This document shows positions 1-10,120 of a DNA stretch of 64,000 bases, in pieces. The notes below the pieces were generated by a model that made no database searches, had not been told where the DNA came from, and was given only the letters and a program-made list of their open reading frames with translations. The stretch's first letter is position 1; the number at the start of each line of letters is the position of its first letter. The stretch is from an uncultured Oceanisphaera sp. (GTDB lineage: Bacteria; Pseudomonadota; Gammaproteobacteria; Enterobacterales; Aeromonadaceae). The stretch is from positions 1-64,000 of the forward strand of contig NZ_CANLZU010000009.1 of the NCBI RefSeq assembly GCF_947495715.1, in the 5' to 3' direction. Position numbers and translations under genes: made by a program.

Positions 1-72
<72 letters not shown>

Positions 73-90
73 CTTATATTGTGGAATCAA

Positions 91-123
91 AAAAGCCGCT
101 GCAGAAATGCAGCGGCTTTTTTG
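91..123 (+). terminator. Rho-independent terminator after tRNA-Ala
   Basis: An 11-bp perfect stem (AAGCCGCTGCA / TGCAGCGGCTT) with a GAAA loop is followed by a run of T. It lies about 20 nt after the CCA end of the tRNA and should end the tRNA transcript. Confidence 0.9.
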
Positions 124-208
124 TGCATTCCGCATACCGACGTTTCGCCTATGGCCTTTTTCGCGTGCTCCACGCACAATTGAACCAAACCCAAACGAGA
201 CTTTATTT

Positions 209-880
209 ATGGAGCACTTCGACCATATCTTTCAGCGCGCCTGCGATCGCCACGGCGGAGAGGCGGCGCTGATGCAGCTGATTGCCACCCCCTTGCGCAC
301 GCCTGCCGAACTGGCGGCGATTCCCGACGACCGCTGGTTGTCTTCCTTCACCATGAGCCTGTTCCAGTCAGGATTCGTATGGCGCGTAATTCGCAATAAG
401 TGGCCGGAGTTCGAGCGGGCCTTCTTTGGCTTCGATCCGGAAAAAATGCTGCTGCTGGACGAGTATCATCTGGAGCGGCTCAACAACGATGCGGGCATAG
501 TGCGCCACCCCAAAAAGATAGCGACCGTACCGGTCAATGCCCGCATGGTACTGGAGCTGGGTCGGGAGCATGGTGGCTTTGGCGCCTTCGTGGCCCAGTG
601 GCCGACCGATGATCTCACCGGACTCTGGTTGCAAATCAAGCAGCACGGGCAACTGCTGGGGGGCAATATCGCCGCCTATGGTCTGCGACGACTGGGCGTC
701 GATACCTTCGTCTTTACCCATGATGTCAGTGCCTATCTGCGCCATCATCAGGTGATCAGCGCCGGTCTCGGCAGCAAAAAAGGCATGGCCCAGGCCCAGG
801 CGGCCTTCAACGAATGGCGAGAGCAAAGCGGACTCGGTTTCAGTGAAATCAGCAAAACCATCGCCTGCTCCATCGGTTAA
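209..880 (+). CDS. DNA-3-methyladenine glycosylase I family protein
   Basis: This 223-residue protein resembles the Tag/methyladenine-glycosylase family (COG2818), which excises alkylated 3-methyladenine from DNA as the first step of base excision repair. Recognisable stretches are FQSGFVWRVIRNKWP (about residues 51-65), the conserved Trp/Asp segment QWPTDDLTGLW (about 131-141) and LGGNIAAYGLRRLGVDTF (about 151-168). It belongs to the longer variant seen in vibrios and relatives. The Cys/His zinc-ligand pattern of E. coli Tag (187 aa) is not obvious, so activity on 3-methyladenine is inferred. ATG at 209 is preferred to upstream in-frame starts because the protein family begins MExFD and the upstream frame runs through the terminator. 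Its stop codon overlaps the tesA stop on the other strand. Confidence 0.8.
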   Translation: MEHFDHIFQRACDRHGGEAALMQLIATPLRTPAELAAIPDDRWLSSFTMSLFQSGFVWRVIRNKWPEFERAFFGFDPEKMLLLDEYHLERLNNDAGIVRHPKKIATVPVNARMVLELGREHGGFGAFVAQWPTDDLTGLWLQIKQHGQLLGGNIAAYGLRRLGVDTFVFTHDVSAYLRHHQVISAGLGSKKGMAQAQAAFNEWREQSGLGFSEISKTIACSIG

Positions 881-1479
881 TGAGCGAGGTGGGGGGTGAG
901 AAACTCATGCACCTGACGGGCGATTAACGGCTGAGCCACCGCCGTGGGGTGTATGCCATCATCCATCATCATGCCGTTTTCACCGATAAGCGGAGACACA
1001 AAAAACGGCAACAGCGGGAGTTGATAAGCCTCGGCCAGCTTGCCGAAGATGGACTCGAACTGTTGCAGGTAACGGCGGCCGTAATTGGGCGGCAGTCGAA
1101 TGTCGGTCAGCACCACCTTGGCCCCGGCCTGGTTTGCCAGTGTGATCAGCGCCTTCAGATTACGTTTAATCAAGGGCGGCGGCAGGCCGCGGAGACCGTC
1201 GTTACCGCCCAGCTCCAGCATCACCAGGCTCGGCTTGTGACGCTCAAGCAAGGGGGGCAGTCGTTGCAGCCCGCCCTGGGTGGTGTCGCCGCTGACGCTG
1301 GCGTTGATGACCTCAATCTGGCGACCTTCCCGCTGCCATTGTTCGGCCAGCAGGGTTGGCCAGGCCTGCTCGATGCTCATTCGATATCCGGCACTGAGGC
1401 TGTCACCCAGAATAAGGACGGTGTTAGCATGGGTAACGGATGACACCAACAGCAGTATCATCAGAAGGAAACGAGGCAT
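877..1479 (-). CDS. tesA: Acyl-CoA thioesterase I / lysophospholipase L1 (arylesterase)
   Basis: This is a 200-residue SGNH hydrolase that cleaves acyl thioesters and lysophospholipids in the periplasm. The N-terminus [18 protein letters not shown] is a signal peptide, probably cleaved after Ala18. The four SGNH blocks are present: GDSLS (nucleophile Ser27), a Gly in block II, GGND (block III) and DGIHPT (catalytic Asp/His, block V). The start at 1479 is supported by the signal peptide and by a GGAG motif 8 nt upstream. The gene is packed tightly: its ATG overlaps the divergent ybbA ATG by 2 nt, and its TAA shares a TTAA with the convergent glycosylase stop. The tesA/ybbA divergent arrangement also exists in E. 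coli. Confidence 0.93.
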   Translation of the reverse strand: MPRFLLMILLLVSSVTHANTVLILGDSLSAGYRMSIEQAWPTLLAEQWQREGRQIEVINASVSGDTTQGGLQRLPPLLERHKPSLVMLELGGNDGLRGLPPPLIKRNLKALITLANQAGAKVVLTDIRLPPNYGRRYLQQFESIFGKLAEAYQLPLLPFFVSPLIGENGMMMDDGIHPTAVAQPLIARQVHEFLTPHLAH

Positions 1480-2161
1480 GACAACTTCTCCGATTATTCG
1501 AGTGGCCGGGCTCAGCCACCAGGTGCGTTTGGGCGACGAATCACTCACCATCCTTGAGGGGATAGAGCTGGAAGTCAAGCCTGGCCAGAGCCTGGCGCTG
1601 GTGGGGGCGTCCGGCTCCGGCAAGTCGACCTTGCTCGGTCTGCTGGCGGGGCTGGATCGCGCCACCGAAGGCGACATCGACATCAGCGGTCAGTCGTTGT
1701 CGACGCTCGACGAAGAGCAGCGCGCCCGGTTGCGCGGTCGTCATATCGGCTTCGTGTTTCAGTCGTTTTTGCTGTTGCCCACCTTGACCGCACTGGAGAA
1801 TGTCATGCTGCCCGCCGAGTTGCAGGGCCGTCGCGATGGCGAACAACGGGCCCGGCAGTTGCTGGAGCAGGTCGGACTGCAGGCGCGGATTCGTCATTTT
1901 CCCAGTCAGTTGTCCGGTGGCGAGCAGCAGCGGGTGGCCATTGCCCGGGCCTTCATGACCCAGCCGGATATTCTGCTGGCGGACGAGCCGACCGGTAATC
2001 TGGATCATCATACCGGCGGCCAGATCATCGAGCTGCTGTTCGAGCTGAATCGAAAACACGGCACCACCCTGGTGATGGTGACGCACGACGAGGCGCTGGC
2101 CAGCCGCTGCGAGCGACGTTTGCTGATGACCGCCGGTCGTCTGGAAGAGCAGCATGCGTAG
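1478..2161 (+). CDS. ybbA: ABC transporter ATP-binding protein YbbA (LolD/MacB type)
   Basis: This 227-residue nucleotide-binding subunit has Walker [10 protein letters not shown] near residue 43, the Q-loop FVFQS, the signature [15 protein letters not shown] and Walker [13 protein letters not shown] with the GNLD typical of the MacB/LolD class. It pairs with the FtsX-like permease YbbP encoded 8 nt inside its 3' end. In E. coli, YbbAP with TesA is thought to act on the cell envelope, but the transported substrate is not established. ATG at 1478 is chosen because GAGG lies just upstream and the protein begins at the usual position for the family. An in-frame extension further upstream would run through tesA antisense sequence. 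Confidence 0.93.
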   Translation: MTTSPIIRVAGLSHQVRLGDESLTILEGIELEVKPGQSLALVGASGSGKSTLLGLLAGLDRATEGDIDISGQSLSTLDEEQRARLRGRHIGFVFQSFLLLPTLTALENVMLPAELQGRRDGEQRARQLLEQVGLQARIRHFPSQLSGGEQQRVAIARAFMTQPDILLADEPTGNLDHHTGGQIIELLFELNRKHGTTLVMVTHDEALASRCERRLLMTAGRLEEQHA

Positions 2162-4580
2162 CCTCGGACCGGGATTGATCTGGCGGGAAGCGGGCCGGGG
2201 GCCGTTGCGGCTGTTCATGCTGGCGCTGGCGTTGAGTGTGGCCAGCATGCTCAGCGTGACCCTGGTGGCGGATCGGCTGAATCAGGCGATCAAGGTGTCG
2301 GGCCGGGATTATATTGCCGCCGATCGCATTCTGTCCGGCAGTCGACCGGCTCCCGAGGCCTGGCTGCTTGAGGCGCAACAACTGGGGCTGGCCATCTCGC
2401 GCACCCAGGCGTTCCAGAGCGTGCTCTTTGCCGGCGAGGCGCTGCAGCTGGCCAGCGTGCGGGCGGTGGATGAGGCCTTTCCTTTTTACGGTGATTTGCA
2501 GCTGGCGCCGGCGGGGCAAGTTCAACCCGGCACCATCTGGCTGTCGTCCCGGTTGCTGGCGTTGTTGCAGGTGCAGGCGGGAGACCGTATCGAGCTGGGC
2601 AATCTCGAACTGCAGGTGGCCGGCGAGCTGGTCAGCGAGCCGGATCAGGGCTTTTCGCCCATGCTGCTGGCGCCGAGGGCGATGATCCATCGGGACGATG
2701 TGGCCGCCACCGGCATTCTGATGGCAGGCAGCCGGGTACGTTATCGCTATCTGTTTGCGGGGGCCGAGGCCGATCTGCAGCGCTATGCCGACTGGTTGCA
2801 ACCCCGCTTGCTGCCGGGCCAGCGCTGGCGCGGGCCGGACAATGCAGACACGCCGGTGGCCCGTTCACTGGTGCGCGCCGAGCAGTTTTTTCGCCTGGCG
2901 TCACTCACCGGGGTGCTGCTCGGCATTCTGGCCATGGCCATTGCCATGGGCTATTTTTCGCGCCGCGAGCAGGACCGGATGGCGCTGCTGAAAACTCTGG
3001 GGGCGACTCGACGTCAGTTGTTCGGCTGGCTCAGCCGACTGCTGCTGACGCTGCTGGTGCTGGGCGCGGTGATGGGGGCGCTGATCGGTTACGGCCTGCA
3101 CAAGCTGATTCTGTTGAGCCTGGGCGAGGCGTTGGCCGTGCCCTTGCCGCCGCCCTCGCTGACGCCGTTTGCGGTAGCGGCGGGGCTTGCCCTGCTCACC
3201 ACCCTGATGTTGTCGGTGGTGCCGATGGCACGCCTGCTCAAGGTACCGCCGCTACGAGTACTGCGCAACGAGGCCGAGGCCCGCATTTCGCCCTGGTGGA
3301 GCGCCGGCATTCTGCTGACGGGCACCTTTGTGCTGAGCTGGGTGTTTGCCGGTGATGCCGGCCTGGCCATCGGGCTGCTGCTGGGGCTGGTCACCCTGAT
3401 GGGGCTGCTGGGCGGATTGTGCTGGCTGTTGCTGGCGCTGGCCCGTCGTCGGCGCGGCAGCGTGGCCTTTCGACTGGCACTGAGCCGGTTGCAACGGGCG
3501 CGCATGACCACCCTGGTGCAGTTTGGCGGTGTGGCGCTGGCGCTGTTTCTGGGCACTCTGCTGTGGGTGGTGCGCGGTGAGCTGGTCGACGGTTTTCTGG
3601 CCCGGCTGCCACCGGATACGCCGAACCGCTTTCTGATCAACATTGCCACCCACGAGCGGGATCCGCTGCAACAGCGGCTGGATCGGGCCGGACTCGATCG
3701 CTCACAGTTCTATCCGATCGTGCGCGGGCGGTTAAGCGCCATCAATGAGCAGCCGGCGGTGGCCGATGTAGACAGTGGTCGCGGTGGTGGCCTGGGCCGG
3801 GAGCTGAACCTGACCTATGGCGAGCAATTGCCGGACGGTAACCGCATTCTGCAGGGCGACTGGTCGACCCTGGCCGACAGCGTGTCGGTTGAATCCGGGC
3901 TGGCCGAACGGCTGGGGCTGACACTGGGCGACCGTCTTACGCTGGATCTGGCCGGACAGCAGGTTTCGGCCGAGGTGCGTACCATTCGGGAGGTCGACTG
4001 GGACAGCATGAAGCCCAATTTCTACCTGATTTTCAGCCCCGATGTACTGGCGGATTACCCGGTGACCTGGCTGGCCAGCTTCTATCTGCCGCCGGCACAG
4101 CAGGCATTCGACGTCGAATTGATTCGGGCCTTTCCCACCGTTACCCTGCTGGACGTAGACGCCTTGCTGGAGCAACTGCGCACCGTGCTGGCGCAGGTGG
4201 GGCAGGCGTTGCTGGTGATCATGCTGCTGGTTACCGGTGCCAGCCTGCTGGTGCTGTTGGCGCAGATGGAAACCACCCTGGAGAGCCGGCGACGCGAGCT
4301 GGTGTTGCTGCGTACCCTGGGGGCCGGAGAGCGGCTGATCTCGGCGTCGTTACGCTGGGAATGGCTGGCGGCCGGTCTGGTTTCGGGGCTGGCGGCCGCG
4401 TTGGCGGTAGAGCTGTGTGTGGCTATCTTGCTGCCCTGGTGGCTGGGACTGCCATGGCAGCCGCATCCGCACATCTGGATCGGACTGCCGTTGCTGGGCG
4501 CCGGGCTCTTGCTGTTGACCGGACGAGCCGGTGGTGTGACTCGCGGCACCCTGATGGCGCGCCTGCGCCAGTGGGGCTAG
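2154..4580 (+). CDS. ybbP: FtsX-like ABC permease YbbP
   Basis: This is an 808-residue inner-membrane permease. A first membrane segment lies near residues 17-38, followed by a large periplasmic domain. An FtsX-type cluster of helices at about 240-360 includes LLKTLGATRRQLFGWLSRLL, the coupling-helix style motif. More helices lie at about 380-430 and 455-475, then a second periplasmic domain and a C-terminal FtsX module at about 685-800 containing ELVLLRTLGAGERL. The duplicated FtsX layout and length fit YbbP. Translation is probably coupled to ybbA through the 8-nt overlap. It ends 6 nt before the convergent yfcH with no terminator visible between them. Confidence 0.92.
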   Translation: MRSLGPGLIWREAGRGPLRLFMLALALSVASMLSVTLVADRLNQAIKVSGRDYIAADRILSGSRPAPEAWLLEAQQLGLAISRTQAFQSVLFAGEALQLASVRAVDEAFPFYGDLQLAPAGQVQPGTIWLSSRLLALLQVQAGDRIELGNLELQVAGELVSEPDQGFSPMLLAPRAMIHRDDVAATGILMAGSRVRYRYLFAGAEADLQRYADWLQPRLLPGQRWRGPDNADTPVARSLVRAEQFFRLASLTGVLLGILAMAIAMGYFSRREQDRMALLKTLGATRRQLFGWLSRLLLTLLVLGAVMGALIGYGLHKLILLSLGEALAVPLPPPSLTPFAVAAGLALLTTLMLSVVPMARLLKVPPLRVLRNEAEARISPWWSAGILLTGTFVLSWVFAGDAGLAIGLLLGLVTLMGLLGGLCWLLLALARRRRGSVAFRLALSRLQRARMTTLVQFGGVALALFLGTLLWVVRGELVDGFLARLPPDTPNRFLINIATHERDPLQQRLDRAGLDRSQFYPIVRGRLSAINEQPAVADVDSGRGGGLGRELNLTYGEQLPDGNRILQGDWSTLADSVSVESGLAERLGLTLGDRLTLDLAGQQVSAEVRTIREVDWDSMKPNFYLIFSPDVLADYPVTWLASFYLPPAQQAFDVELIRAFPTVTLLDVDALLEQLRTVLAQVGQALLVIMLLVTGASLLVLLAQMETTLESRRRELVLLRTLGAGERLISASLRWEWLAAGLVSGLAAALAVELCVAILLPWWLGLPWQPHPHIWIGLPLLGAGLLLLTGRAGGVTRGTLMARLRQWG

Positions 4581-4586
4581 GCGAGT

Positions 4587-5495
4587 TCAGCGGCTCTGGG
4601 GTGTATTCAGGGTTTCTTTCAGCGCCTTGTCGAGGGTCGGGTAGCGAAAATGGAATCCGGCCTGTTGCAGGCGAACCGGCATCACCCGCTGGCCGGTCAG
4701 CAGCAGATCGGCCATTTCGCCGAACAGCAATTTCATGGCCCAGGCGGGAATACGGGCAAAATGCGGCTTGCTCAGCACTCGAGCCAGAGTGCGGCTGAAA
4801 TGCTCGTTGGTCATCGGCTCGGGGGCGGTGGCATTGAAGGGGCCGCTGCAGGCGTCGTGCTCCAGTAAAAACAGGATAAGATTGACTACATCCTCGATGT
4901 GAATCCACGACATATACTGCTTGCCGGAGCCGATGGGGCCGCCCATGCCAATGCGATAACCGGGCAGCATTTTCTTCAGGGCGCCGCCTTCGGCGCCCAG
5001 CACCACTCCCAGACGAATACGACAGACGCGGGTTTGCTCGCTTTCTGCCGCCTGTGCCAGTTGTTCCCACTGGGCGCAGACCTCATGACTGAACTCCTTG
5101 TGCGGGCGGGAGTCTTCATCCACCAGCGCATCGCCCTGGCGGCCATAAAAGCCGACCGCCGAGCCGCTGATCAGCACCTTGGGCGGCTGCTGGCCGGCCT
5201 TGAGTTTTTCCACCAGCTGTTGGGTAATTTGCCAACGGCTCTGGCAGATGCGCTCTTTCTGGGTCTGGGTCCAGCGCTTATCGGCGATGGGTTCACCGGC
5301 GAGGTTAATCACCGCATCAAACCGATCCAGGTTTTCGAGCTGCTCCAGCGAGGGCAGAGCCTCGATATCGTGTCCCAGGCGCTGATAAACCTTGTTCGGG
5401 GTACGACTCAGAACGGTCACCTGATGATGTGGCCGCAGGTGGCTCATCAGGCGTTGGCCGATAAAGCCGGTACCACCGGTAAGCAATATATTCAT
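4587..5495 (-). CDS. yfcH: TIGR01777-family NAD(P)-dependent epimerase-like protein
   Basis: This 302-residue short-chain dehydrogenase/epimerase-fold protein starts with the Rossmann motif TGGTGFIGQRL (residues 6-16). It contains VINLAGEPIADKRWT (about 64-78), the serine region LISGSAVGFYG (about 108-118) and a C-terminal DUF1731-like segment (LPGYRIGMGGPIGSGKQYMSWIH onward). These are typical of YfcH/SulA-like TIGR01777 proteins, whose substrate is unknown. The start is supported by a strong AGGAAGGAA ribosome-binding site. It appears monocistronic. Confidence 0.9.
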   Translation of the reverse strand: MNILLTGGTGFIGQRLMSHLRPHHQVTVLSRTPNKVYQRLGHDIEALPSLEQLENLDRFDAVINLAGEPIADKRWTQTQKERICQSRWQITQQLVEKLKAGQQPPKVLISGSAVGFYGRQGDALVDEDSRPHKEFSHEVCAQWEQLAQAAESEQTRVCRIRLGVVLGAEGGALKKMLPGYRIGMGGPIGSGKQYMSWIHIEDVVNLILFLLEHDACSGPFNATAPEPMTNEHFSRTLARVLSKPHFARIPAWAMKLLFGEMADLLLTGQRVMPVRLQQAGFHFRYPTLDKALKETLNTPQSR

Positions 5496-5630
5496 GATTC
5501 CTTCCTCCGTCTTGAGCCAGGTGTTCGCCCCATTGGACGATAATACATCATCAGAATAACAGAGACTTACGGATATAACGCGGGAGGATTGGGGGAGCGG
5601 GAAGGGAAAAAGACGGAAAAGAAGCCGGGG

Positions 5631-5639
5631 TTATCCACA
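5631..5639 (+). other. Isolated DnaA-box-like 9-mer
   Basis: TTATCCACA is a perfect match to the strong DnaA box consensus and lies in the gap between yfcH and tpx. It stands alone here. A 9-mer can occur by chance in 64 kb, so it could be a titration site or nothing. Confidence 0.35.
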
Positions 5640-5732
5640 TAAACTGTGAGTAAGTCTGTAGATTACCCCGGGCAGTATCTCTAGTTTGTTGATATTACAT
5701 CAAAAAACAGATCGAACAGGGATCCGGCAGGA

Positions 5733-6233
5733 TCAGGACAGCGCCGCGATGGCCGCGTCGTAGGCTGGCTCGTCAGTCAGCTCGGCAACGCGCTCGCCGT
5801 AAACCACCTGACCTTGCTCATCAATGCACACCACGGCACGGGCAGACAGACCACGCAGGGCACCATCGCTCAGGGCCACGCCATAGGCATTGAGGAATTC
5901 GGTATGACGGAAAGCGGAAGCCACGTCTACATTTTCGATGCCTTCGGCGGCACAGAAACGGCCAAACGCGAACGGCAGATCCATGGAAACACACAGTACC
6001 TTGGTGTTGCTCAGGGCGGCGGCTTTTTCATTGAAGGTGCGCACGCTGGTGGCACACACGCCGGTATCTACGCTGGGGAAGATGTTGAGCAGCAATTTCT
6101 GGCCCTTGAAATCAGCCAGGCGGATATCGTTGAGGTCGGCACCGGTCAGGGTGAAATCGGGTGCGGCCTGGCCGGCCTTTGGAAACTGACCGGAAACGGC
6201 GACGGAATTACCCTGAAAAGTCACTGTAGACAT
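5733..6233 (-). CDS. tpx: Thiol peroxidase (atypical 2-Cys peroxiredoxin)
   Basis: This 166-residue periplasmic-type lipid hydroperoxide peroxidase of the Tpx family reduces peroxides with electrons from thioredoxin. The peroxidatic cysteine is Cys60 in PSVDTGVCATSVRTFN and the resolving cysteine is Cys94 in FGRFCAAEG, matching the E. coli pair at 61 and 95. It has no export signal, as is usual for the family. The start has a very strong AAGGAGAT site 8 nt upstream. It is transcribed alone, with about 215 nt of upstream non-coding DNA. Confidence 0.96.
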   Translation of the reverse strand: MSTVTFQGNSVAVSGQFPKAGQAAPDFTLTGADLNDIRLADFKGQKLLLNIFPSVDTGVCATSVRTFNEKAAALSNTKVLCVSMDLPFAFGRFCAAEGIENVDVASAFRHTEFLNAYGVALSDGALRGLSARAVVCIDEQGQVVYGERVAELTDEPAYDAAIAALS

Positions 6234-6346
6234 GATTTATCTCCTTGTGTGAAAGGGGCTAAGTTACCAGTTTTCACCATAAGGAAAAGGTTTTTATTTT
6301 TGTGCGGCAAGCTTGTTGGTTAAGGTATAGCCAAAAAAACGCCGCA

Positions 6347-6378
6347 CCTCATATGCCGTGAATGCACAACATATGAGG
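6347..6378. repeat. 9-bp inverted repeat CCTCATATG / CATATGAGG
   Basis: Two perfect 9-nt arms (6347-6355 and 6370-6378) are separated by 14 nt in the gap between the pta 3' end and the tpx promoter side. A second pair, GTGCGGC/GCCGCAC (6302-6308 and 6341-6347), nests around it. It could be an operator for tpx or a transcript-end hairpin for pta. There is no good T-tract to call it a terminator. Confidence 0.45.
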
Positions 6379-6449
6379 AGCGGACGGAGTTTGAGAAATG
6401 TCTGTCGTCATTCCCGCAGATGACCTACCCAGAGCGATGGCGAGCGGTT

Positions 6450-8618
6450 TCAGCCCTTGGCTTTGCTGGCCAGCTGGGCGGACTGAATGGCGGTGAGGGC
6501 GATGGTATAGACGATGTCGTCCACCAGGGCGCCGCGCGACAGATCGTTCACCGGCTTGCGCATGCCCTGCAGCATGGGGCCGATAGACACCAGCTGGGCC
6601 GAGCGCTGCACCGCCTTGTAGGTGGTGTTGCCGGTGTTCAGATCCGGAAAGATGAACACCGTCGCCTTGCCCGCCACCGGCGAGTTGGGCGCCTTGGACT
6701 TGGCCACGTTTTCCATGATGGCGGCGTCGTATTGCAGCGGGCCGTCAATCACCAGATCCGGGCGTTTCTCCTGGGCGAGGCGGGTGGCTTCACGCACCTT
6801 GTCCACATCGGCACCGGTGCCGGAGGTGCCGGTAGAGTAGGAGATCATCGCCACTCGCGGCTCTATGCCGAAGGCCAGCGCCGACTCGGCCGACTGAATG
6901 GCGATTTCCGCCAGTTGCTCGGCGCTGGGATCCGGGTTGATGGCGCAGTCGCCATACACCAGCACCTGATCCGGCAGCAGCATGAAGAATACCGACGACA
7001 CCAGCGACGAGCCGGGCGCGGTCTTGATGATTTGCAGCGGCGGCCGTATGGTATTGGCGGTGGTATTGATGGCGCCGGATACCAGGCCGTCCACCTCGTC
7101 GCGTTCCAGCATCATGGTGCCCAGTACCACGTTGTCTTCCAGCTGCTCCCGGGCCACCACCTCGGTAATGCCCTTGGCCTTGCGCAGCTCGACCAGCCGC
7201 TCTACATAATGTTCGCGCACCACGGCCGGGTCGATAATGTCTACCCTCTCATCCAGCACCACCCCCTGCTGGGCGGCGACGCGCTGGATCTCTTCCGGAT
7301 TGCCGAGCAGTACCGGGCGGGCGATACCCCGTTCGGCACAGATCACCGCCGCCTTGATGGTGCGCGGCTCTTCGCCTTCCGGCAGCACGATGCGCTTGGC
7401 GGCACGGCGCGCAAGCTCGGTCAGCTGATAGCGAAATGCCGGTGGGCTCAGGCGACGGCTGCGGGTTGACTTGGCACTCAAGGATTCAATCCAATGCTTG
7501 TCGATATGGCTGGCCATGTAATCCTGCACCCGTTCGATACGGCCCAGATCGTCCACCGGAATTTCCAGATTGAAATGCTGCAGGCTGACGGCGGTTTGCC
7601 AGGTGTTGGTATTGACCATCAGGACCGGCAGGCCGGATTCGATGGCGCGCTGACACAGATCCATGATCTGGGGCTCGGGATGATAGCCGCCATTGAGCAG
7701 CAGGGCGCCGATCTTGACCCCGTTCATCGCCGCCAGACATACCGAGACAATCACGTCCGAGCGATCGCCCGAGGCCACCAGCAAGCTGCCGGGCTTGAAG
7801 TGCTGCACCATGTTGTGCAGGGCACGGGCACAGAAGGTGACGCTCTGTAACCGGCGGCTGTGGAGTTTGCCTTCGTTGAGAATGGTGGCATTGAGGTGGC
7901 GTGCCAGATCCACCGCCCGCGGTGCCACCAGGCTGGTATTCCAGGGAATACAGCCCAGAATGCGCAACGGCGTCTTGCCGAACACCTGCAGTACTTCCAG
8001 GTTGGGAATGTACTGGGTATTGCTGTTGTTGGGATTGAACATCTCGGTGAGATCGGGGCGGGTATTGCCCTGCTCATCCATGGGGGCGCCCACCTTGTTG
8101 ATGATGCAGCCGACGATGCGTTTGTTGAGCATGCCGCCGAAACTGGAGCAGGCCAGTTCGATGCGCTCTTTCAGTTGCTGGCTGGTGTCGTTGCCCGGCT
8201 GGGTGATAAACACCATGTCCGCATCCAGCGCCTTGGCCACATCGTAATTGATGCGATTGGCAAAGGGCTGTTTGTCGGTGGGGATCAGGCCTTCCACCAC
8301 CACCACTTCGGCACCGCTGTCCGCGACGTGCTTTTCAACCCGGGCAACAATTTCTTCCAGCAGTACGTCCAGGTTGCCACGGGAGATCATGCTTTCGGCA
8401 TAGGTCAGCGCAAAGGGCTCCGGCGGCGTGATGTTGGAGCCGTTGGCGATCACCGCCGTGGAGTGATCCTGAATCTTGCTGCGCTGGCGCGGCTGGGACA
8501 CCGGCTTGAAAAAAGTGACGTTAACCCCGTTGCGCTCCATGGCGCGGACCATGCCGAGGCTGACCGAGGTGGCACCGACACCGCCGCTGACGGGAATGAG
8601 CATTATGGTTCTGGCCAT
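6450..8618 (-). CDS. pta: Phosphate acetyltransferase (long form)
   Basis: This 722-residue enzyme interconverts acetyl-CoA and acetyl phosphate in acetate overflow and assimilation. The three-part architecture of enterobacterial Pta is visible: an N-terminal BioD-like P-loop domain ([15 protein letters not shown], about 7-21), a central DRTGG domain (about 220-330) and the catalytic PTA_PTB domain from about 390 to the end. The last contains [31 protein letters not shown] and [18 protein letters not shown]. It lies 9 nt downstream of ackA on the same strand with an AGAGGG ribosome-binding site, so the two form the classical ackA-pta operon. Confidence 0.97.
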   Translation of the reverse strand: MARTIMLIPVSGGVGATSVSLGMVRAMERNGVNVTFFKPVSQPRQRSKIQDHSTAVIANGSNITPPEPFALTYAESMISRGNLDVLLEEIVARVEKHVADSGAEVVVVEGLIPTDKQPFANRINYDVAKALDADMVFITQPGNDTSQQLKERIELACSSFGGMLNKRIVGCIINKVGAPMDEQGNTRPDLTEMFNPNNSNTQYIPNLEVLQVFGKTPLRILGCIPWNTSLVAPRAVDLARHLNATILNEGKLHSRRLQSVTFCARALHNMVQHFKPGSLLVASGDRSDVIVSVCLAAMNGVKIGALLLNGGYHPEPQIMDLCQRAIESGLPVLMVNTNTWQTAVSLQHFNLEIPVDDLGRIERVQDYMASHIDKHWIESLSAKSTRSRRLSPPAFRYQLTELARRAAKRIVLPEGEEPRTIKAAVICAERGIARPVLLGNPEEIQRVAAQQGVVLDERVDIIDPAVVREHYVERLVELRKAKGITEVVAREQLEDNVVLGTMMLERDEVDGLVSGAINTTANTIRPPLQIIKTAPGSSLVSSVFFMLLPDQVLVYGDCAINPDPSAEQLAEIAIQSAESALAFGIEPRVAMISYSTGTSGTGADVDKVREATRLAQEKRPDLVIDGPLQYDAAIMENVAKSKAPNSPVAGKATVFIFPDLNTGNTTYKAVQRSAQLVSIGPMLQGMRKPVNDLSRGALVDDIVYTIALTAIQSAQLASKAKG

Positions 8619-8627
8619 GAGACCCTC

Positions 8628-9845
8628 TTATTGTTGAGCGGAACGTGAAGGAGCGGAAAGTGCCAGCGCGTCACGGGCAATCACCCATTCCTCGTTGGTC
8701 GGTATCACCCAGGCGGGGGTGCTTTGTGCGGTGGTAATGCATCCGGCGTTGCCGAAGCGGGCGGCCAGATTGGCTTCTGGGTCCAGCGTCACGCCCAGCA
8801 GGCCGAGCTTGGCCAGGGTCAGCTCCCGCACCATGGCGGAGTTTTCGCCGATGCCGCCGGTAAAGACGATGGCATCCAGACGACCATCCAGCGCGCAGCC
8901 ATAGCCGGCAATATATTTGGCCAGCCGATAGCAGAAAATATCCAGCGCCCGTTTGGCGGCAGGCAACTGATGATAGTTGTCTTCGGCAAAGCGGCAGTCG
9001 CTGCTTTGCTCGGTCAGGCCCAGCAGACCGGACTCCTTGGTCAGCATGGTATTGATGCGGTCGGTGCTGTAGCCCAGGGTGTCGTGCAGGTGAAAGATGA
9101 TGGCCGGATCGATATCACCGCTGCGGGTACCCATGACCAGGCCTTCGAGCGGGGTCAGCCCCATGGAGGTATCGACCGATTCGCCGTTCTTGATGGCACA
9201 CACAGAAGCGCCGTTGCCCAGGTGGCAACTGATGATGTTCAGCTCGTTCATCGGCTTGTTGAGCCGGGCGGCGGTCTGCTGGGCAATGAAATAATGGCTG
9301 GTACCGTGCATGCCATAGCGTCGAATCGCGTGGTCGCGATACAGATGATAGGGAATGGCATAGAGGTAAGCCGACTCGGGCATCGACTGGTGGTAGGCGG
9401 TGTCGAACACCGCCACCTGGGGCAGTTCGGGAAAAGACTGGCGCGCCGAGGCAATGCCGACCAGGTGAGCCGGGTTGTGCAGCGGGGCCAGGCTGGCGCA
9501 GTCTTCGATACCCCGGATCACCGACTCGTCGATCAATACCGATTGGGTGAAGTGTTCTCCGCCGTGTACCACTCTGTGCCCGACGGCACACAAATGGGTC
9601 ATCAGCTCCGGATTGGGCTTCAGCAGTTGCTCGACAATAAAGTCCAGCGCCTGTTGGTGGGCGCCACCGGCCCCCAGCGAGGCACTGCCTTTTTCACCGT
9701 TCAGGTTCCATTTGATACGGGTGTCGGGAAGGTAAAAGCATTCGGCCAGGCCGGACAGCTTTTCCTGGCCGTTTTCGGCGTTGAGGATGGCAAACTTGAG
9801 CGATGAACTGCCGCAGTTAAGCACGAGTACCAGCTTGCTAGTCAT
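8628..9845 (-). CDS. ackA: Acetate kinase
   Basis: This is a 405-residue ASKHA-fold kinase that makes acetate and ATP from acetyl phosphate and ADP. It shows [11 protein letters not shown] (residues 10-20, phosphate loop), [10 protein letters not shown] (about 88-97), [31 protein letters not shown] and [13 protein letters not shown], all signatures of AckA. It is the first gene of ackA-pta and is divergent from yfbV, as in E. coli. The 275-nt gap upstream must hold its promoter. Weak FNR-like half matches there are not strong enough to call. Confidence 0.97.
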   Translation of the reverse strand: MTSKLVLVLNCGSSSLKFAILNAENGQEKLSGLAECFYLPDTRIKWNLNGEKGSASLGAGGAHQQALDFIVEQLLKPNPELMTHLCAVGHRVVHGGEHFTQSVLIDESVIRGIEDCASLAPLHNPAHLVGIASARQSFPELPQVAVFDTAYHQSMPESAYLYAIPYHLYRDHAIRRYGMHGTSHYFIAQQTAARLNKPMNELNIISCHLGNGASVCAIKNGESVDTSMGLTPLEGLVMGTRSGDIDPAIIFHLHDTLGYSTDRINTMLTKESGLLGLTEQSSDCRFAEDNYHQLPAAKRALDIFCYRLAKYIAGYGCALDGRLDAIVFTGGIGENSAMVRELTLAKLGLLGVTLDPEANLAARFGNAGCITTAQSTPAWVIPTNEEWVIARDALALSAPSRSAQQ

Positions 9846-10120
9846 TGATAAACCTTGTCGTCAGGGCTACGAAAATGTGTTGTCCCAAATCGGTGATCGG
9901 ACAATAAATGTCGGTTGAACTCAATCCTTAAAGCGTTGATTGCCCTTCCTGTCGGAAGCCGCATCTTCGCCATCCCTGACGGACCCGGTCATGCCGGATT
10001 AAATGAAGGCGGGATAATACCGCTCTCCTGTCGTAAAATAACAGAATCATAGTTCGATTTTTTGACCTGCGTCCATTAATGACCACTTACCTGTAAAGTG
10101 GCGTCCCGTCTGGAGGAACC

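Noticed and set aside
5631-5639. Replication origin
   Set aside because: Only one DnaA box, no AT-rich unwinding element, no dnaA or gidA nearby.
9915-9928. FNR box in the ackA-yfbV gap
   Set aside because: TTGAACTCAATCCT matches only part of the consensus and is too weak.
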